DNA of 64,000 nt. It comes from Treponema sp. UBA3870. GTDB lineage: Bacteria > Spirochaetota > Spirochaetia > Treponematales > Treponemataceae. Shown here in pieces: positions 33,369 to 42,024 of this stretch. A program made the translations under genes and the position numbers. Where the stretch lies: assembly GCA_002392275.1 (NCBI GenBank), contig DGGQ01000107.1:1-64000 (forward strand), read 5' to 3'. Every line of letters starts with the position of its first letter. The stretch's first letter is position 1. Below the pieces are notes generated by a model, which was given only the letters and a program-made list of their open reading frames with translations, searched no databases and was not told where the DNA came from.

Positions 33369-35066
33369 ATGAGTGCTATGGATGATATGGACCCAGAGAT
33401 TGCGGCCCTTTTGAATGAGACGGAAAACAATCTGCCAAGTGCCGGTGGTGATGGTTCTGGCGCGGGAGATGATGAAGGCTATACTTTCGGTGTGGAGGGT
33501 AGCGGTCGCTACAGTGATGATGACAGCGAATCGGAGACTGAAAAAAATCCTCTCGCCGTTGATTTGAGTGTCAGCAAGTTCAAGCCAATCGAAAAGTTCT
33601 GGGAGGAGGAGCCGAATCCTGTTTTCGATGACCCGAAGTATTACAAGACATGTTTCACGGGAGAAGACGAAAGTGCGCCAAGACTGCACCAGCTTCTTTC
33701 AAAATATTTGACATCACAGGACAGAAACGACCGTTCTGCATACCGCCAGCAGATTATTCCGGCTTACTGGAATTTTTTGCGCTCCATGGCTCCGAAGATG
33801 GCAAACGCACGGACACCTCTGTGCAAGCGTCTTGCCATGAGATATGGACTGGTTCTTCCGTCGCTATTTGCCCCGGACCAAAAGGATTTCTTCTCACGCG
33901 CGATTCTTGAGAACACTACAGGTGAGCCTGTCCTCTACATGGACGAGTGGATTAAGGAGATTGCGCTTGGACATCTTACGCCTAGCTTGACGGACGAGCT
34001 TCCTGCAAAAAAGAAGGCCGGACCTGCCGCGGACCAACAGAGAATCCAGCAGCTCAAGAGCAAGAACGACGGAAAGATGCAGAGCGCCGAAAATCTTTTG
34101 ACTTCACGCGAGGCCGAGAGAGCGCGTCTGGAGCTTCAGGTTCAGGACAAGGTTAAGATGCTGACAGAGCACAACCCTGTTATTGGTCTGGACAACCACA
34201 CTCAGCCATACAGCGATACACAGAGAAGGCTTTTTGCCGAAATCAACACGCTTTTCCATTCTTTGCAGAAGGTCGACAAGGAGCTTGCGGGCTACCTGAG
34301 GGAACTTCAGGAGGCAAAGGAAGTAAACTACAGTCTGGAATCAAAGGCTTCCGAATTTTCTGATGAGACAGTCTCAATCGGTCTTGAGGAAATCCTTGGT
34401 GAAATGACGACGGTCCGCCAGATGGCAAAGATGACTTGCGGTCGCCAGGGAAACCAGTTCCCGATTTTGAGCAAAGAGTTTTTCCATTGTCTTGGAAAGG
34501 AAACAGGATTCCGCGAGAACGTTATCAGGGAGCTTGAGGAGATTGAGTCCATCGATCCGGGCTGCTTCCAGAGAATACACCGCAACGTGCCGAACAGAAT
34601 TGTTCCCTATGTTCTTCTGGTCCCGACCTACGGAGACTCTGGTTTCTGCTGGGAGCCTTTTGAAAGACTGAACCGCATCACAAGCCGTGGACGCATTGTA
34701 ATTCCGATGTATCCGCGCAATCTGAAAATTGCATGTCTGACAGCCGTTGCAGATTTGAGATGGCAGGTCGCAAAGGAAAAGGCTTCGTTCGACTGGATGT
34801 CCGAGGGATTGACCGGACAGTATTACCAGTATATCGAAGGCAAAAAACTCAGGGGCGATGTGAAGCAGTTCTTCATAGAGGATTACATTCTCTGGATGAC
34901 AAAGGAGTGCAACGGAACCCAGAAACTTGACAAAGAGGTTCGCGCAATCTTCTGGCGTTACATACCGTTCCCACAGGAGCGCAAGGATGAACTCAAAAAG
35001 CGCAGCATGGTCTATCAGGAGCTCTACCAGCGTGACATCAACCGCAGCATGAGCGACGGATATTGA
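33369..35066 (+). CDS. Conserved hypothetical protein, probably spirochaete-specific
   Basis: A 565-residue cytosolic protein with no signal peptide. The first 75 residues are acidic and low-complexity (DDMDPEIAALLNETENN, DDDSESETEKN). A folded region with conserved-looking aromatics follows (KFKPIEKFWEEEPNPVFDDPKYY). A coiled-coil-like stretch lies around 225-330 (QRIQQLKSKNDGKMQSAENL, EAERARLELQVQDKV). The C-terminal domain is rich in Trp, Tyr and basic residues. ATG 33369 follows GGGAG; the frame is open to 33333. I know of no characterised family. A strong terminator follows. Confidence 0.75.
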   Translation: MSAMDDMDPEIAALLNETENNLPSAGGDGSGAGDDEGYTFGVEGSGRYSDDDSESETEKNPLAVDLSVSKFKPIEKFWEEEPNPVFDDPKYYKTCFTGEDESAPRLHQLLSKYLTSQDRNDRSAYRQQIIPAYWNFLRSMAPKMANARTPLCKRLAMRYGLVLPSLFAPDQKDFFSRAILENTTGEPVLYMDEWIKEIALGHLTPSLTDELPAKKKAGPAADQQRIQQLKSKNDGKMQSAENLLTSREAERARLELQVQDKVKMLTEHNPVIGLDNHTQPYSDTQRRLFAEINTLFHSLQKVDKELAGYLRELQEAKEVNYSLESKASEFSDETVSIGLEEILGEMTTVRQMAKMTCGRQGNQFPILSKEFFHCLGKETGFRENVIRELEEIESIDPGCFQRIHRNVPNRIVPYVLLVPTYGDSGFCWEPFERLNRITSRGRIVIPMYPRNLKIACLTAVADLRWQVAKEKASFDWMSEGLTGQYYQYIEGKKLRGDVKQFFIEDYILWMTKECNGTQKLDKEVRAIFWRYIPFPQERKDELKKRSMVYQELYQRDINRSMSDGY

Positions 35067-35088
35067 TTTTCCGATAGAAATGTTTTGA

Positions 35089-35118
35089 AGCCCTGGATTT
35101 TGTTCCGGGGCTTTTTTG
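35089..35118 (+). terminator. Rho-independent terminator
   Basis: AGCCCTGG (35089-35096) pairs with CCGGGGCT (35105-35112, one G-U), followed by a T-tract to 35117. Confidence 0.85.
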
Positions 35119-35148
35119 TGTCCTTGGACGCGGATTTCTGTGTGACAC

Positions 35149-35178
35149 TTGAAAAAAACTGGGTTTAAAATCTATAAT
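35149..35178 (+). promoter_or_regulatory. Promoter of purD, predicted leaderless start
   Basis: TTGAAA (35149-35154), an 18-bp spacer and TATAAT (35173-35178) end exactly 6 nt before ATG 35185, without a ribosome site. This is the clearest leaderless arrangement in the window. Confidence 0.7.
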
Positions 35179-35184
35179 ATAAGA

Positions 35185-36546
35185 ATGAAAGTTATTGTTG
35201 TTGGAAGCGGCGGTCGAGAGCACGCCATTGCATGGAAACTTGCCCAGAGTGTGGCTGTTTCTGAAGTTATCTGTGTACCTGGAAATGGTGGTACTGGTCA
35301 GGAAGCTAAATGCAGGAACATCAATCCTGTGGACTGCGATTATCTTGGCGGTGTGACCGGCAATGATGTCTATGTCCAGATTGCGAGGCACGAGGGGTGT
35401 ACTCTGGCTGTGATCGGTCCAGAGAATCCATTGGCGGATGGACTTGCCGATTCGTTCTGGGCTGCTGACATTTTGACTGTCGGTCCAAAGAAGGCTGCTG
35501 CACAACTTGAGGCCAGCAAGGATTTGGCAAAATCCTTTATGAAGAAATACGGCGTGGCCTGTGCGAAGAGCGAAACTTTTACGGACAAGGACAAGGCTCT
35601 TGAGTATATTGAAAAAATAGGTGCGCCAATTGTTGTAAAGGCTGACGGTCTTGCTGCGGGAAAGGGCGTTGTTGTTGCAAAAACTCTTGAGGAAGCCCGC
35701 GATGCCGTTGTCTCAATGATGGAGCACAATTCGCTTGGCAATGCCGGTTCAAAGCTTGTGATTGAGGAATACCTTCGTGGAACAGAGATTTCGGTTTTGG
35801 CGGCGGTTTCTTCGACCCCTGATTTTGCAAAGTCGGGGAAGTCATGCATTGTGCCGTTTGTTTCTGCACGCGACCACAAGCGTCTTCAGGATGGTGCCAA
35901 GGGACCAAACACTGGCGGAATGGGTGCGGTTGCTCCTGTTGATGATTTTACGGACGAGCTCAGGCAGAAGTTTGTGAAGGACATTTTGGAGCCGACTTTG
36001 AATGGTATTATCGCAGAAGGATTTGACTACCGTGGATTCATTTTCTTTGGAATTATGCTGACTGCCGATGGACCTAAATGTCTTGAATACAATGTGCGTC
36101 TTGGCGATCCAGAGACCCAGGCCGTTCTTCCGCTTATGGATTTTGATTTTGAGCATCTGTGCGAGGCAATTGTTGATGGCGACCTGAAGACTTTCAAAAT
36201 GTCATGGAGACCGGGATATGTGGTTGCACCTGTGGCCGTGAGCGGAGGTTATCCTCATGGATATAAAAAGGGCCTCCCGATTTTCTGTGGAAAGGATTCG
36301 CTCATCTCGACCGGAGCAAAAGTGTTTATAGCTGGAGCCATACTGGACAGACGTTCGGACAGAGTTACAAGTCCTGACCGCACGGGGCTTGTTACAAGTG
36401 GCGGAAGGGTTTTGGCCTGCTCCGGCTATGGAACAAGTTTTGACGAAGCATGGAACAAGGCATACAACGCTCTGAACGCAATTTCTTTTGAGGGAATATT
36501 CTACCGCAAGGACATTGGACTTCCGGGTGCCGCTGAATCGAATTAG
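35185..36546 (+). CDS. purD: Phosphoribosylamine-glycine ligase
   Basis: A 453-residue ATP-grasp enzyme that joins glycine to phosphoribosylamine in purine synthesis. It starts MKVIVVGSGGREHAIAWKL, the family-invariant opening. Other marks are IGPENPLADGLAD, the ATP-grasp loop VVKADGLAAGKGVVVA (about 152-167), GPNTGGMGAVAPV and ECRLGDPE-like VRLGDPETQAVLP (about 303-315). It is monocistronic, with its own promoter at 35149-35178 and a terminator at 36573. The in-frame ATG at 35149 overlaps the -35 box and is not used. Confidence 0.95.
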   Translation: MKVIVVGSGGREHAIAWKLAQSVAVSEVICVPGNGGTGQEAKCRNINPVDCDYLGGVTGNDVYVQIARHEGCTLAVIGPENPLADGLADSFWAADILTVGPKKAAAQLEASKDLAKSFMKKYGVACAKSETFTDKDKALEYIEKIGAPIVVKADGLAAGKGVVVAKTLEEARDAVVSMMEHNSLGNAGSKLVIEEYLRGTEISVLAAVSSTPDFAKSGKSCIVPFVSARDHKRLQDGAKGPNTGGMGAVAPVDDFTDELRQKFVKDILEPTLNGIIAEGFDYRGFIFFGIMLTADGPKCLEYNVRLGDPETQAVLPLMDFDFEHLCEAIVDGDLKTFKMSWRPGYVVAPVAVSGGYPHGYKKGLPIFCGKDSLISTGAKVFIAGAILDRRSDRVTSPDRTGLVTSGGRVLACSGYGTSFDEAWNKAYNALNAISFEGIFYRKDIGLPGAAESN

Positions 36547-36572
36547 TCTGTAAGGCTTTTCTAAAAGATTAG

Positions 36573-36602
36573 TCCTCCGTCATGTGGCGGAGGATTTTTT
36601 TT
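36573..36602 (+). terminator. Rho-independent terminator of purD
   Basis: TCCTCCG (36573-36579) pairs with CGGAGGA (36588-36594), followed by eight Ts. Confidence 0.88.
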
Positions 36603-36895
36603 TGCTGATTCGCTCAATAAAACTCAATAAAAGGCTAAAACTTGAGTTTTCTAGAACTTTTTTTGTCTATTAGTCCGAATTTCGAGTTTTCTGTCACGAG
36701 GCTTGAACACAGTACTGTCATGCTGAACGTGGTTGCTTACAACCCAATTCAGAATCTATACCCACTGCAACGTTGGAAGAGATTCCGAAACGAGTTCGGA
36801 ATGACGGGCTTTGTAAAAACTCGAATTTGAACCTACTAAAAAATTCCGGGACAAGCCCTAGGATGACATGTGTTTATAGAACGTTAAATTGAACC
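36603..36895. other. Gene-free spacer with a palindromic interspersed-repeat-like block
   Basis: Between the purD terminator and the terminator of the outer-membrane gene there is about 290 bp without a gene. It contains TCCGAAACGAGTTCGGA (6-bp stem, about 36783-36799) and related GAGTTTTCT segments, which look like an interspersed non-coding repeat. A 62-residue frame here lacks a ribosome site. Confidence 0.4.
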
Positions 36896-36938
36896 CTATA
36901 AAAAATCCCCCGTCTCAAAATAAATGAGATGGGGGATT
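36896..36938 (-). terminator. Terminator of the outer-membrane paralogue 1
   Basis: Arms 36904-36917 and 36925-36938 are complementary over 14 bp (one G-U): AATCCCCCGTCTCA with TGAGATGGGGGATT. On the minus strand a T-rich tract follows, fitting the gene that ends at 36965. Confidence 0.85.
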
Positions 36939-36964
36939 AGTTCAACAGACTGAATCAGCTAAGA

Positions 36965-38431
36965 TTACAGAGCAATCTTGCATGTCAGGTTGATTGTACC
37001 AATCTGTCCGTTGTCCTTGTTTCCGCTAAGAAGGTTGCGTGATGTCCAGTCAAGAGAGAATGTTGTGTTGTTGATGAGTCCAGAAACATCAGCTCCAACC
37101 TTTACGTTCATAAGAGTGTTGTCAGCGTTGGTTCCAACGATGTCACTATTGAATTTACCGTTGTCACCATAGCACTTGTCCTTAAGGTTTGGCAATGTTG
37201 CACCATTTGCAAAGCGCATACCAGCCTGTGGTGTGATTGTGATGGCATCGGTTGCCTTCAATGCATACTTAACTCCACCAGCGACTCCGAATCCAACTTT
37301 AGAATTAGGAGCTGTCGGTGCGTTGATTTCTGCAAGCACACCCGCTGTAAGTCCAGGAATGATGTCTCCTGTGTAGAGGGAAGGAACAATCTGAATTACA
37401 GGGTCCTTTGTGAGACTTGTAATTTTTGCAGCAACACCAACTCCTGGCGTAACCTTCTTTGCATTGTCATTGTCAAGATAGTAGACTCCCGCGTTTGCAT
37501 CAACTGTGGCACCCCATCCAAGCAGGACTCCAGCTCCAAGTTCCATTGTTGGGTCGGCATTGTCAATCTTTGCCATTGTGAACGCCACGCTTGGCTGCAG
37601 GTAGAACTTATCTCCCATGCTCAGCTTGTAGCTGGCATTTGCACCAAGTCCAAGAGCCTTTGCATCAAACTGATAGTCAACACCGACACCAATTGAGAGT
37701 CCTGGAACAAACTTCAATGTTGTCTCTGCCGCAAGACCGTAGTCGTTAGCGTAAGGCGTTGAAGATGTTGATGTACTAGTAGTAGTAGAAGTATCAATTA
37801 GCACAAGACTATTATCAGTATCCCATGCTGCAGTATACTCCTCAGATGTTCCACTCTTTACATCCGTGTATTCATCAGTTGTTCCAACGCGATGTCCCCA
37901 TGTATAAGTTGTTTTTTGGGTGGCGGTTTTGGTTTCTACTGGCTTTGAACGGAAATCAACTGCTACATCGAAAAGACTGCTGTTATATCCGGCAACAATA
38001 CCCTGTGTGTGGCTTGGATCCGCAACATCGGCAACAGTCAAGGCGTTGTCGTGGTCTGCAGAACGAATGGCGTTCACTAACTTGTACTTTCCGTAAACTG
38101 TGTCGCCAGACTTGATTCCAACATAGACAGGTCCGAAATGGAGCTGAGCCTTCTCTACAGAAGCGGTTCCATCCTTAATTGCACCGTTCTCAGCATACAG
38201 AGACTTACCTTTTAGCTCGATCTCTGCCCAGATTCCTTCACCTTCAGTTTTCTTGGTTCCCTCGTTGGTAAAGTTTACCTTGAGCTTTGCTTCCTCAGTA
38301 TTCTTGAAGCCGGTCTTGCCAGTGTCAAGATCTACGCCCCAAGTAACTGATGCGTTTCCAGAAAGCTCTGCAACCTTCAAGTCCGCTACAGGCTCATCTG
38401 CAAATGTAAGTGCAGCCGCCGCGGCTGCCAT
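36965..38431 (-). CDS. Msp-like outer-membrane porin paralogue with replaced 5' end
   Basis: A 488-residue protein paralogous along its whole mature length to the one at 44193: shared NASVTWGVDLDTGKTGFKN, GEGIWAEI, AQLHFGPVYVGI, KKVTPGVGVAA, LINNTTF and the terminal CKIAL. Such barrels resemble Treponema major surface/porin proteins. The first codon matched to its paralogue, ATG 38431, corresponds to an internal Met of that paralogue's signal peptide (MAAAAAALTFA). Everything upstream differs: no MKK, no ribosome site, no promoter. A TTG at 38482 could add 17 residues with charge but is not convincing. It is probably a silent or crippled copy. A Thr/Ser run (STTTSTSTSST) marks a variable loop. 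Confidence 0.7.
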   Translation of the reverse strand: MAAAAAALTFADEPVADLKVAELSGNASVTWGVDLDTGKTGFKNTEEAKLKVNFTNEGTKKTEGEGIWAEIELKGKSLYAENGAIKDGTASVEKAQLHFGPVYVGIKSGDTVYGKYKLVNAIRSADHDNALTVADVADPSHTQGIVAGYNSSLFDVAVDFRSKPVETKTATQKTTYTWGHRVGTTDEYTDVKSGTSEEYTAAWDTDNSLVLIDTSTTTSTSTSSTPYANDYGLAAETTLKFVPGLSIGVGVDYQFDAKALGLGANASYKLSMGDKFYLQPSVAFTMAKIDNADPTMELGAGVLLGWGATVDANAGVYYLDNDNAKKVTPGVGVAAKITSLTKDPVIQIVPSLYTGDIIPGLTAGVLAEINAPTAPNSKVGFGVAGGVKYALKATDAITITPQAGMRFANGATLPNLKDKCYGDNGKFNSDIVGTNADNTLMNVKVGADVSGLINNTTFSLDWTSRNLLSGNKDNGQIGTINLTCKIAL

Positions 38432-38435
38432 ATTA

Positions 38436-38558
38436 CAATACAGGTGTATTGGGTGATTGCGATTTATGGGCGTTGGTCGCAAGCTATGCTTGCTAACGAG
38501 TTTTTACTTGCTCGCGAAGGTTCGCATTTTTCGCTTTGCGAAAAACCGTAAAAACTCG
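38436..38558. repeat. Cluster of perfect hairpins at the broken 5' end of the porin gene
   Basis: CAATAC/GTATTG (38436-38451), GCAAGC/GCTTGC (38479-38493), and an 11-bp pair CGAGTTTTTAC (38497-38507) / GTAAAAACTCG (38548-38558). The last pair encloses two more hairpins: GCGAA/TTCGC (38514-38525) and TTTTTCGC/GCGAAAAA (38527-38545). All stems are perfect. The element begins 5 bp from where the two porin paralogues diverge. Confidence 0.8.
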
Positions 38559-38575
38559 CGAATACTATGAGTGAT

Positions 38576-38733
38576 GCCAGAAATTGACGTAGGCAATTTC
38601 TGGGTAGTGAGGGACCTAAGGCCCGAACGCCGGGAAGACTTTCCCCTCAAAAATAAGATGCGCCAGAAATTGACGCAGACAGTTTCTGGGTAGTGAGGGA
38701 CTTAAGGCCCGAACGTCGGGAAGACTTTCCCCT
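38576..38733. repeat. Two 72-bp direct repeats with internal hairpins
   Basis: Unit A is 38576-38647 and unit B is 38662-38733, an 86-bp spacing. Each begins with the stem CCAGAAATTG...CAATTTCTGG (unit B has one G-U) and ends with GGGAAGACTTTCCCC. They fill the space between the porin paralogue and the TPR gene. Confidence 0.88.
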
Positions 38734-38741
38734 TCAGCATT

Positions 38742-39896
38742 TTAAATCTCCTGTTCCAGAGTCCTTAGTTGGGAGGCGGCGATGGGGTCTTTTGGGTCGA
38801 TTTCAAGGACGGTCATAAAATACTTTCGGGCCTCGCTTTCGTTTCCCATTTTTAAAAAAAGATAACCCAGGTTGCTTATGATTTTTGTGTTGTCGGGGTC
38901 CATGTTCAATGCTTCAACCAGACTTTCCTTTGCGCCGGCAAAATCACCGGTCTCCATCTGGCAGATTGCAAGTTCGTTCAGGGTGTCCGAATTCTCGTCT
39001 CCACCTTCGCACTCCCTTGCCTTTTCAAAAGCCTGTTTGGCATCGGCAAAGCGTTCTAGACGACGCAGACCCCATCCAAGCAAAAACCATGCGTTCCAGA
39101 CTGCCGGATTGTTCTGAAGAAAAATGCGCACCTCGTTGATTCCCTTTTCCTCCTGCCCGGACGAAATCAGTTCGTATGCGTTGTGGTAATGCTCGTCCTC
39201 CAGATTGCGTGCGGAAATCTTGTTCAAAAAATCCTGTGCGGTTTCACGCTTTTCTTCTCCACGTGGTCCAAGCTCTTCTTCGCTGGCATCGGTGGTTAGT
39301 GCAAGAAAACTTTCAAATGCCCACTTTGCCTCGGAAAAATTGCGCTTCTTCATGTAAAAATATCCGGCGTTGAAAAATGCGTCGGGGATTTCGGGTTCGC
39401 TGTTCATTGCGTCCTTGTAGTAGGTCAGGGCAAAATCATCGTAGGCATCGGCATCTTCGTGGAGATTGTTTTTTCTGTAGCTGTCAGCCGCCTGGTCAAA
39501 AAACAGTGCCATGTTCAGGATTATGTTTTTGTTTTCCGGGTCCAAGCCGTGCAGAGCGGACCACATTTCTTCCGCCAAATCCCAGTCCTCGTTGCGGGTC
39601 TTTAGGATTGCCGCCTCCTGTAGCTCCACCTTGATGTTCGGCCGGATATTTTCAATCAACTGTCTATAATATGGAAGATTTTCGTTGTCTCGGTCATAGG
39701 CAAGAACGGTCAGTATGCCTGCGAGTATTTGTTCCTGAGAAAGTTCCGAAAGATTTAGGGAGCCAGTCTCGTCTCCATCCTTTTTTTGGACGGGAATCAT
39801 GATTGACGGGTCGAGCTTGAAATTTGGGTCCGCAAATTTGTAGCCGTCGGGAAGTTTTATAAAATAGACCGATTCTAGGTGGTTTGCTGGGTTCAT
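38742..39896 (-). CDS. Tetratricopeptide-repeat protein
   Basis: A 384-residue cytosolic protein. The N-terminal 60 residues are a charged region (FIKLPDGYKFADPNFKLDPSIMIPVQKKDG). The rest is helical repeats of TPR type, clearest at the C-terminus: LNELAICQMETGDFAGAKESLVEALNMDPDN followed by TKIISNLGYLFLKMGNESEARKYFMTVLEIDPKD. Its start overlaps the stop of the PilZ gene by 4 bp (ATGA), so both are made from one mRNA. TPR proteins are scaffolds; coupling to a PilZ protein suggests a c-di-GMP-linked role, perhaps motility, but this is inference. Confidence 0.8.
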   Translation of the reverse strand: MNPANHLESVYFIKLPDGYKFADPNFKLDPSIMIPVQKKDGDETGSLNLSELSQEQILAGILTVLAYDRDNENLPYYRQLIENIRPNIKVELQEAAILKTRNEDWDLAEEMWSALHGLDPENKNIILNMALFFDQAADSYRKNNLHEDADAYDDFALTYYKDAMNSEPEIPDAFFNAGYFYMKKRNFSEAKWAFESFLALTTDASEEELGPRGEEKRETAQDFLNKISARNLEDEHYHNAYELISSGQEEKGINEVRIFLQNNPAVWNAWFLLGWGLRRLERFADAKQAFEKARECEGGDENSDTLNELAICQMETGDFAGAKESLVEALNMDPDNTKIISNLGYLFLKMGNESEARKYFMTVLEIDPKDPIAASQLRTLEQEI

Positions 39897-40885
39897 GCTT
39901 TTCCTTCCGCTGGACTTGCCGGGTTTGCTGGATTTTGCTGCTGGGACGGTTGCAGTTTGGGCGCATTCTGCTGGGCCTTTTGAATGTTCTGCTGTATAAT
40001 CTGCGCGCGCTGCTCCTTGATTTTCTGCTCGACAAGTGCCCGTTGTTTTTCAATCTCTTCCTGTCTCGCCTGATTTTCAAGCTCGTTTTTACGAAGGGAA
40101 GAAAGATAGCCGTTGATTCGGAGCTTGTATGCCATGGAGATTGAATCCTCGTTGAATCTTATGCCGGCTGCGTAGATGTCGTTTCGTCCGTCAGCGGGGG
40201 TTGCTTTCAGAATGATTCCCTTCAGAGAGATTGTCTCATCGGGATCAAGAAACTGTAGGTTAAGCTCTATCTCCTTGTTCACAAGAAACTTTGCCAACCC
40301 CAAAACCATGACCTTTGCGCCACCAAAAGAAAGGTCCCTCAGGATGCACCGTCTTGGAACGCCCTGGATTGTGATGACGGTTTCCTCTCCCGGAATGCCA
40401 AGTCTGCGGCATGTGTCCTTATTTAATAGAATTCTTTCGTCAAAACGTCGGATGGCATTTTCGTTTGCGTCAATAAGGTGGCCCACCATCTCGATAAAGG
40501 CATCCGGTGGACGCTGGTTGAAAACTATGGTAACAATTGCAAGGTCCGTGCTGTTTGCGTAGGACTCCATCCCGCTGATTTTGCCCGCAACAAAGAAACT
40601 GAGCTGTTCGCCAGACGGACGGTTGAAGAAAAACCGAATGTTTACAGCTCCCGACATTTTTTCCACGAGCTGCTGGAAAATTCCGCCTCTTGTTCCAACG
40701 ATGACCTTGACCTGCTGAAAGGACGTGGAGTTGATGATGCAGGGCCACTGAAGTCCGTTGCACTTAAGAAATATTTGCTTCGGATCCATGCCAAAGATTT
40801 TGATTACATCCTTGGTAAATTTTATCTCGGTCGTCCTGTAATAGTCATAATAATGATTCAACTGTTGAGCGGTAACTATAGCCAT
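39893..40885 (-). CDS. PilZ-domain protein (c-di-GMP receptor type)
   Basis: A 330-residue cytosolic protein. The first 150 residues form a YcgR/PilZN-like beta domain. The PilZ domain follows (about 175-270) with PRRCILRDLSFGG, which gives the RxxxR and (D/N)xSxxG c-di-GMP-binding motifs. The C-terminal 60 residues are a charged helix and a Gln/Pro/Ala-rich tail (QQQNPANPASPAEGKA). ATG 40885 lies exactly 6 nt after a TAAAAT -10 box and has no ribosome site. It is the first gene of the PilZ-TPR pair. Confidence 0.85.
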   Translation of the reverse strand: MAIVTAQQLNHYYDYYRTTEIKFTKDVIKIFGMDPKQIFLKCNGLQWPCIINSTSFQQVKVIVGTRGGIFQQLVEKMSGAVNIRFFFNRPSGEQLSFFVAGKISGMESYANSTDLAIVTIVFNQRPPDAFIEMVGHLIDANENAIRRFDERILLNKDTCRRLGIPGEETVITIQGVPRRCILRDLSFGGAKVMVLGLAKFLVNKEIELNLQFLDPDETISLKGIILKATPADGRNDIYAAGIRFNEDSISMAYKLRINGYLSSLRKNELENQARQEEIEKQRALVEQKIKEQRAQIIQQNIQKAQQNAPKLQPSQQQNPANPASPAEGKA

Positions 40886-40891
40886 ATAGGC

Positions 40892-40920
40892 ATTTTAGTT
40901 TATAAAGCATCAATTGTAAA
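40892..40920 (-). promoter_or_regulatory. Promoter of the PilZ-TPR operon, predicted leaderless start
   Basis: On the minus strand TTTACA (40920-40915), a 17-bp spacer and TAAAAT (40897-40892) end 6 nt before ATG 40885. Confidence 0.6.
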
Positions 40921-40951
40921 GTAGAAAAATCTGGCATAACAGCGGGTTATT

Positions 40952-41791
40952 TTATTTGGGGCTTGAGTTGTCCTTCTCCAGCTCAAAAAGAACATCTTCC
41001 AAGGGTGCTCCCATTTTTTCGGCGGCGGTCTTTGGGTTTACACCAAAATCATTTACAAGAACCAGCGCATTCTCGACGGCCTTTCTGTGTTCGCCATTTT
41101 CAAACCCAGCTTCAAGACCTGCCTCATAGTCGTAGGTCCTCTGTCTTTCCCATTCCATGTACTGCATCCTCCATTGTGTGTTCTTCTTCGCGTCATCGGC
41201 AAGCTTCGCAATCCTGTCGGTGAAATCCGAGGAGCTTTCGTTTGTCAGTATGAATTTTAGAAACGACCGCTGCTCCCCGTCAAGAAGTTTATCACAGTTT
41301 CTAGCAATGAAAAAGTATTTGTGTGTCCTGTCGCCCAAAGGAAGGGTGTTGTCCTGCCTGCAGAGGTTCTCGAATGTGTATACCGGCAGCCCCCGAGAGA
41401 AGACATCGCCTATGCAGATGAAAATAATGTAAGACTCCTTCAGCTCGGAGTATTTCTGTCCGGCGCCCAGAGTGTCAATATCTATCACGCTCTGGTAGTA
41501 GCGCGCCCGCTCCGGAAGCTCCTTGGTGTCCACCGCCTGCATCTCGATGTCGAAGGCCCTGGAGCTGTTCCTTGCGTACACATCAAGGCGTATGCACTTG
41601 CTTCCGTAGTCAACCATGATTTCGTCCTCCGAGTGCGTCTCTATTCGCTCGATGTCCATTCCGAGCAGAATCTCCAGAAGCCTCCGGCAGATTTCGGGAT
41701 TGTTGTGCATGACCTTGTAGAACAGGAAGTTGTTTGCGAGTGTGGCCCGCTCCCATTTTTCTTCCGGAGTCAGTTTTTCTTTTGTTTCCAT
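40952..41791 (-). CDS. Rpn/PD-(D/E)XK nuclease family transposase, copy 1
   Basis: A 279-residue protein of the recombination-promoting-nuclease family. It opens METKEKLTPEEKWERATLANNFLFYKVM. The PD-(D/E)XK core is seen as IRLDVYARNSSRAFDIEMQAV (about 70-90, D...ExQ). FTDRIAKLADDAKKNTQWRMQYM and a short variable GxxxGFENGEHRKA segment follow. The start is taken at METKEK; an in-frame ATG 6 codons earlier (MEYIYS) is possible, and neither has a clear ribosome site. It is about 95 per cent identical to the gene at 43077. Such genes are multicopy and move or recombine, but no terminal inverted repeats were found. Confidence 0.8.
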   Translation of the reverse strand: METKEKLTPEEKWERATLANNFLFYKVMHNNPEICRRLLEILLGMDIERIETHSEDEIMVDYGSKCIRLDVYARNSSRAFDIEMQAVDTKELPERARYYQSVIDIDTLGAGQKYSELKESYIIFICIGDVFSRGLPVYTFENLCRQDNTLPLGDRTHKYFFIARNCDKLLDGEQRSFLKFILTNESSSDFTDRIAKLADDAKKNTQWRMQYMEWERQRTYDYEAGLEAGFENGEHRKAVENALVLVNDFGVNPKTAAEKMGAPLEDVLFELEKDNSSPK

Positions 41792-42024
41792 GCTATATAT
41801 ATATTCCATGAAATTCAGAAATGTAAAAAAATTGCAAAATTTTTCTATAAAATATGACTTTCTCGCTTCTCGCAATCCATTGGTACAAGCCACAAGCCAA
41901 AATCTTGCAACAAAATCTTGACTAAATCAGTTTTTTCTACGACACTTTAGGTTGTATGGGGAATCTCTGGAGGAAATCTTTTTGGGAGTCCCATATACAT
42001 ATCTTTATTCGATGGGAGAAGAAT

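Noticed and set aside
36642..36830. 62-codon plus-strand frame between purD and the porin copy
   Set aside because: No ribosome site, lies in a palindromic spacer between two terminators, and has no protein-like pattern.
38497..38558. Hairpin cluster considered as an integron attC site
   Set aside because: Treponema integrons exist, but I could not find a convincing GTTRRRY/RYYYAAC pair or an integron integrase here; kept only as an unexplained element.
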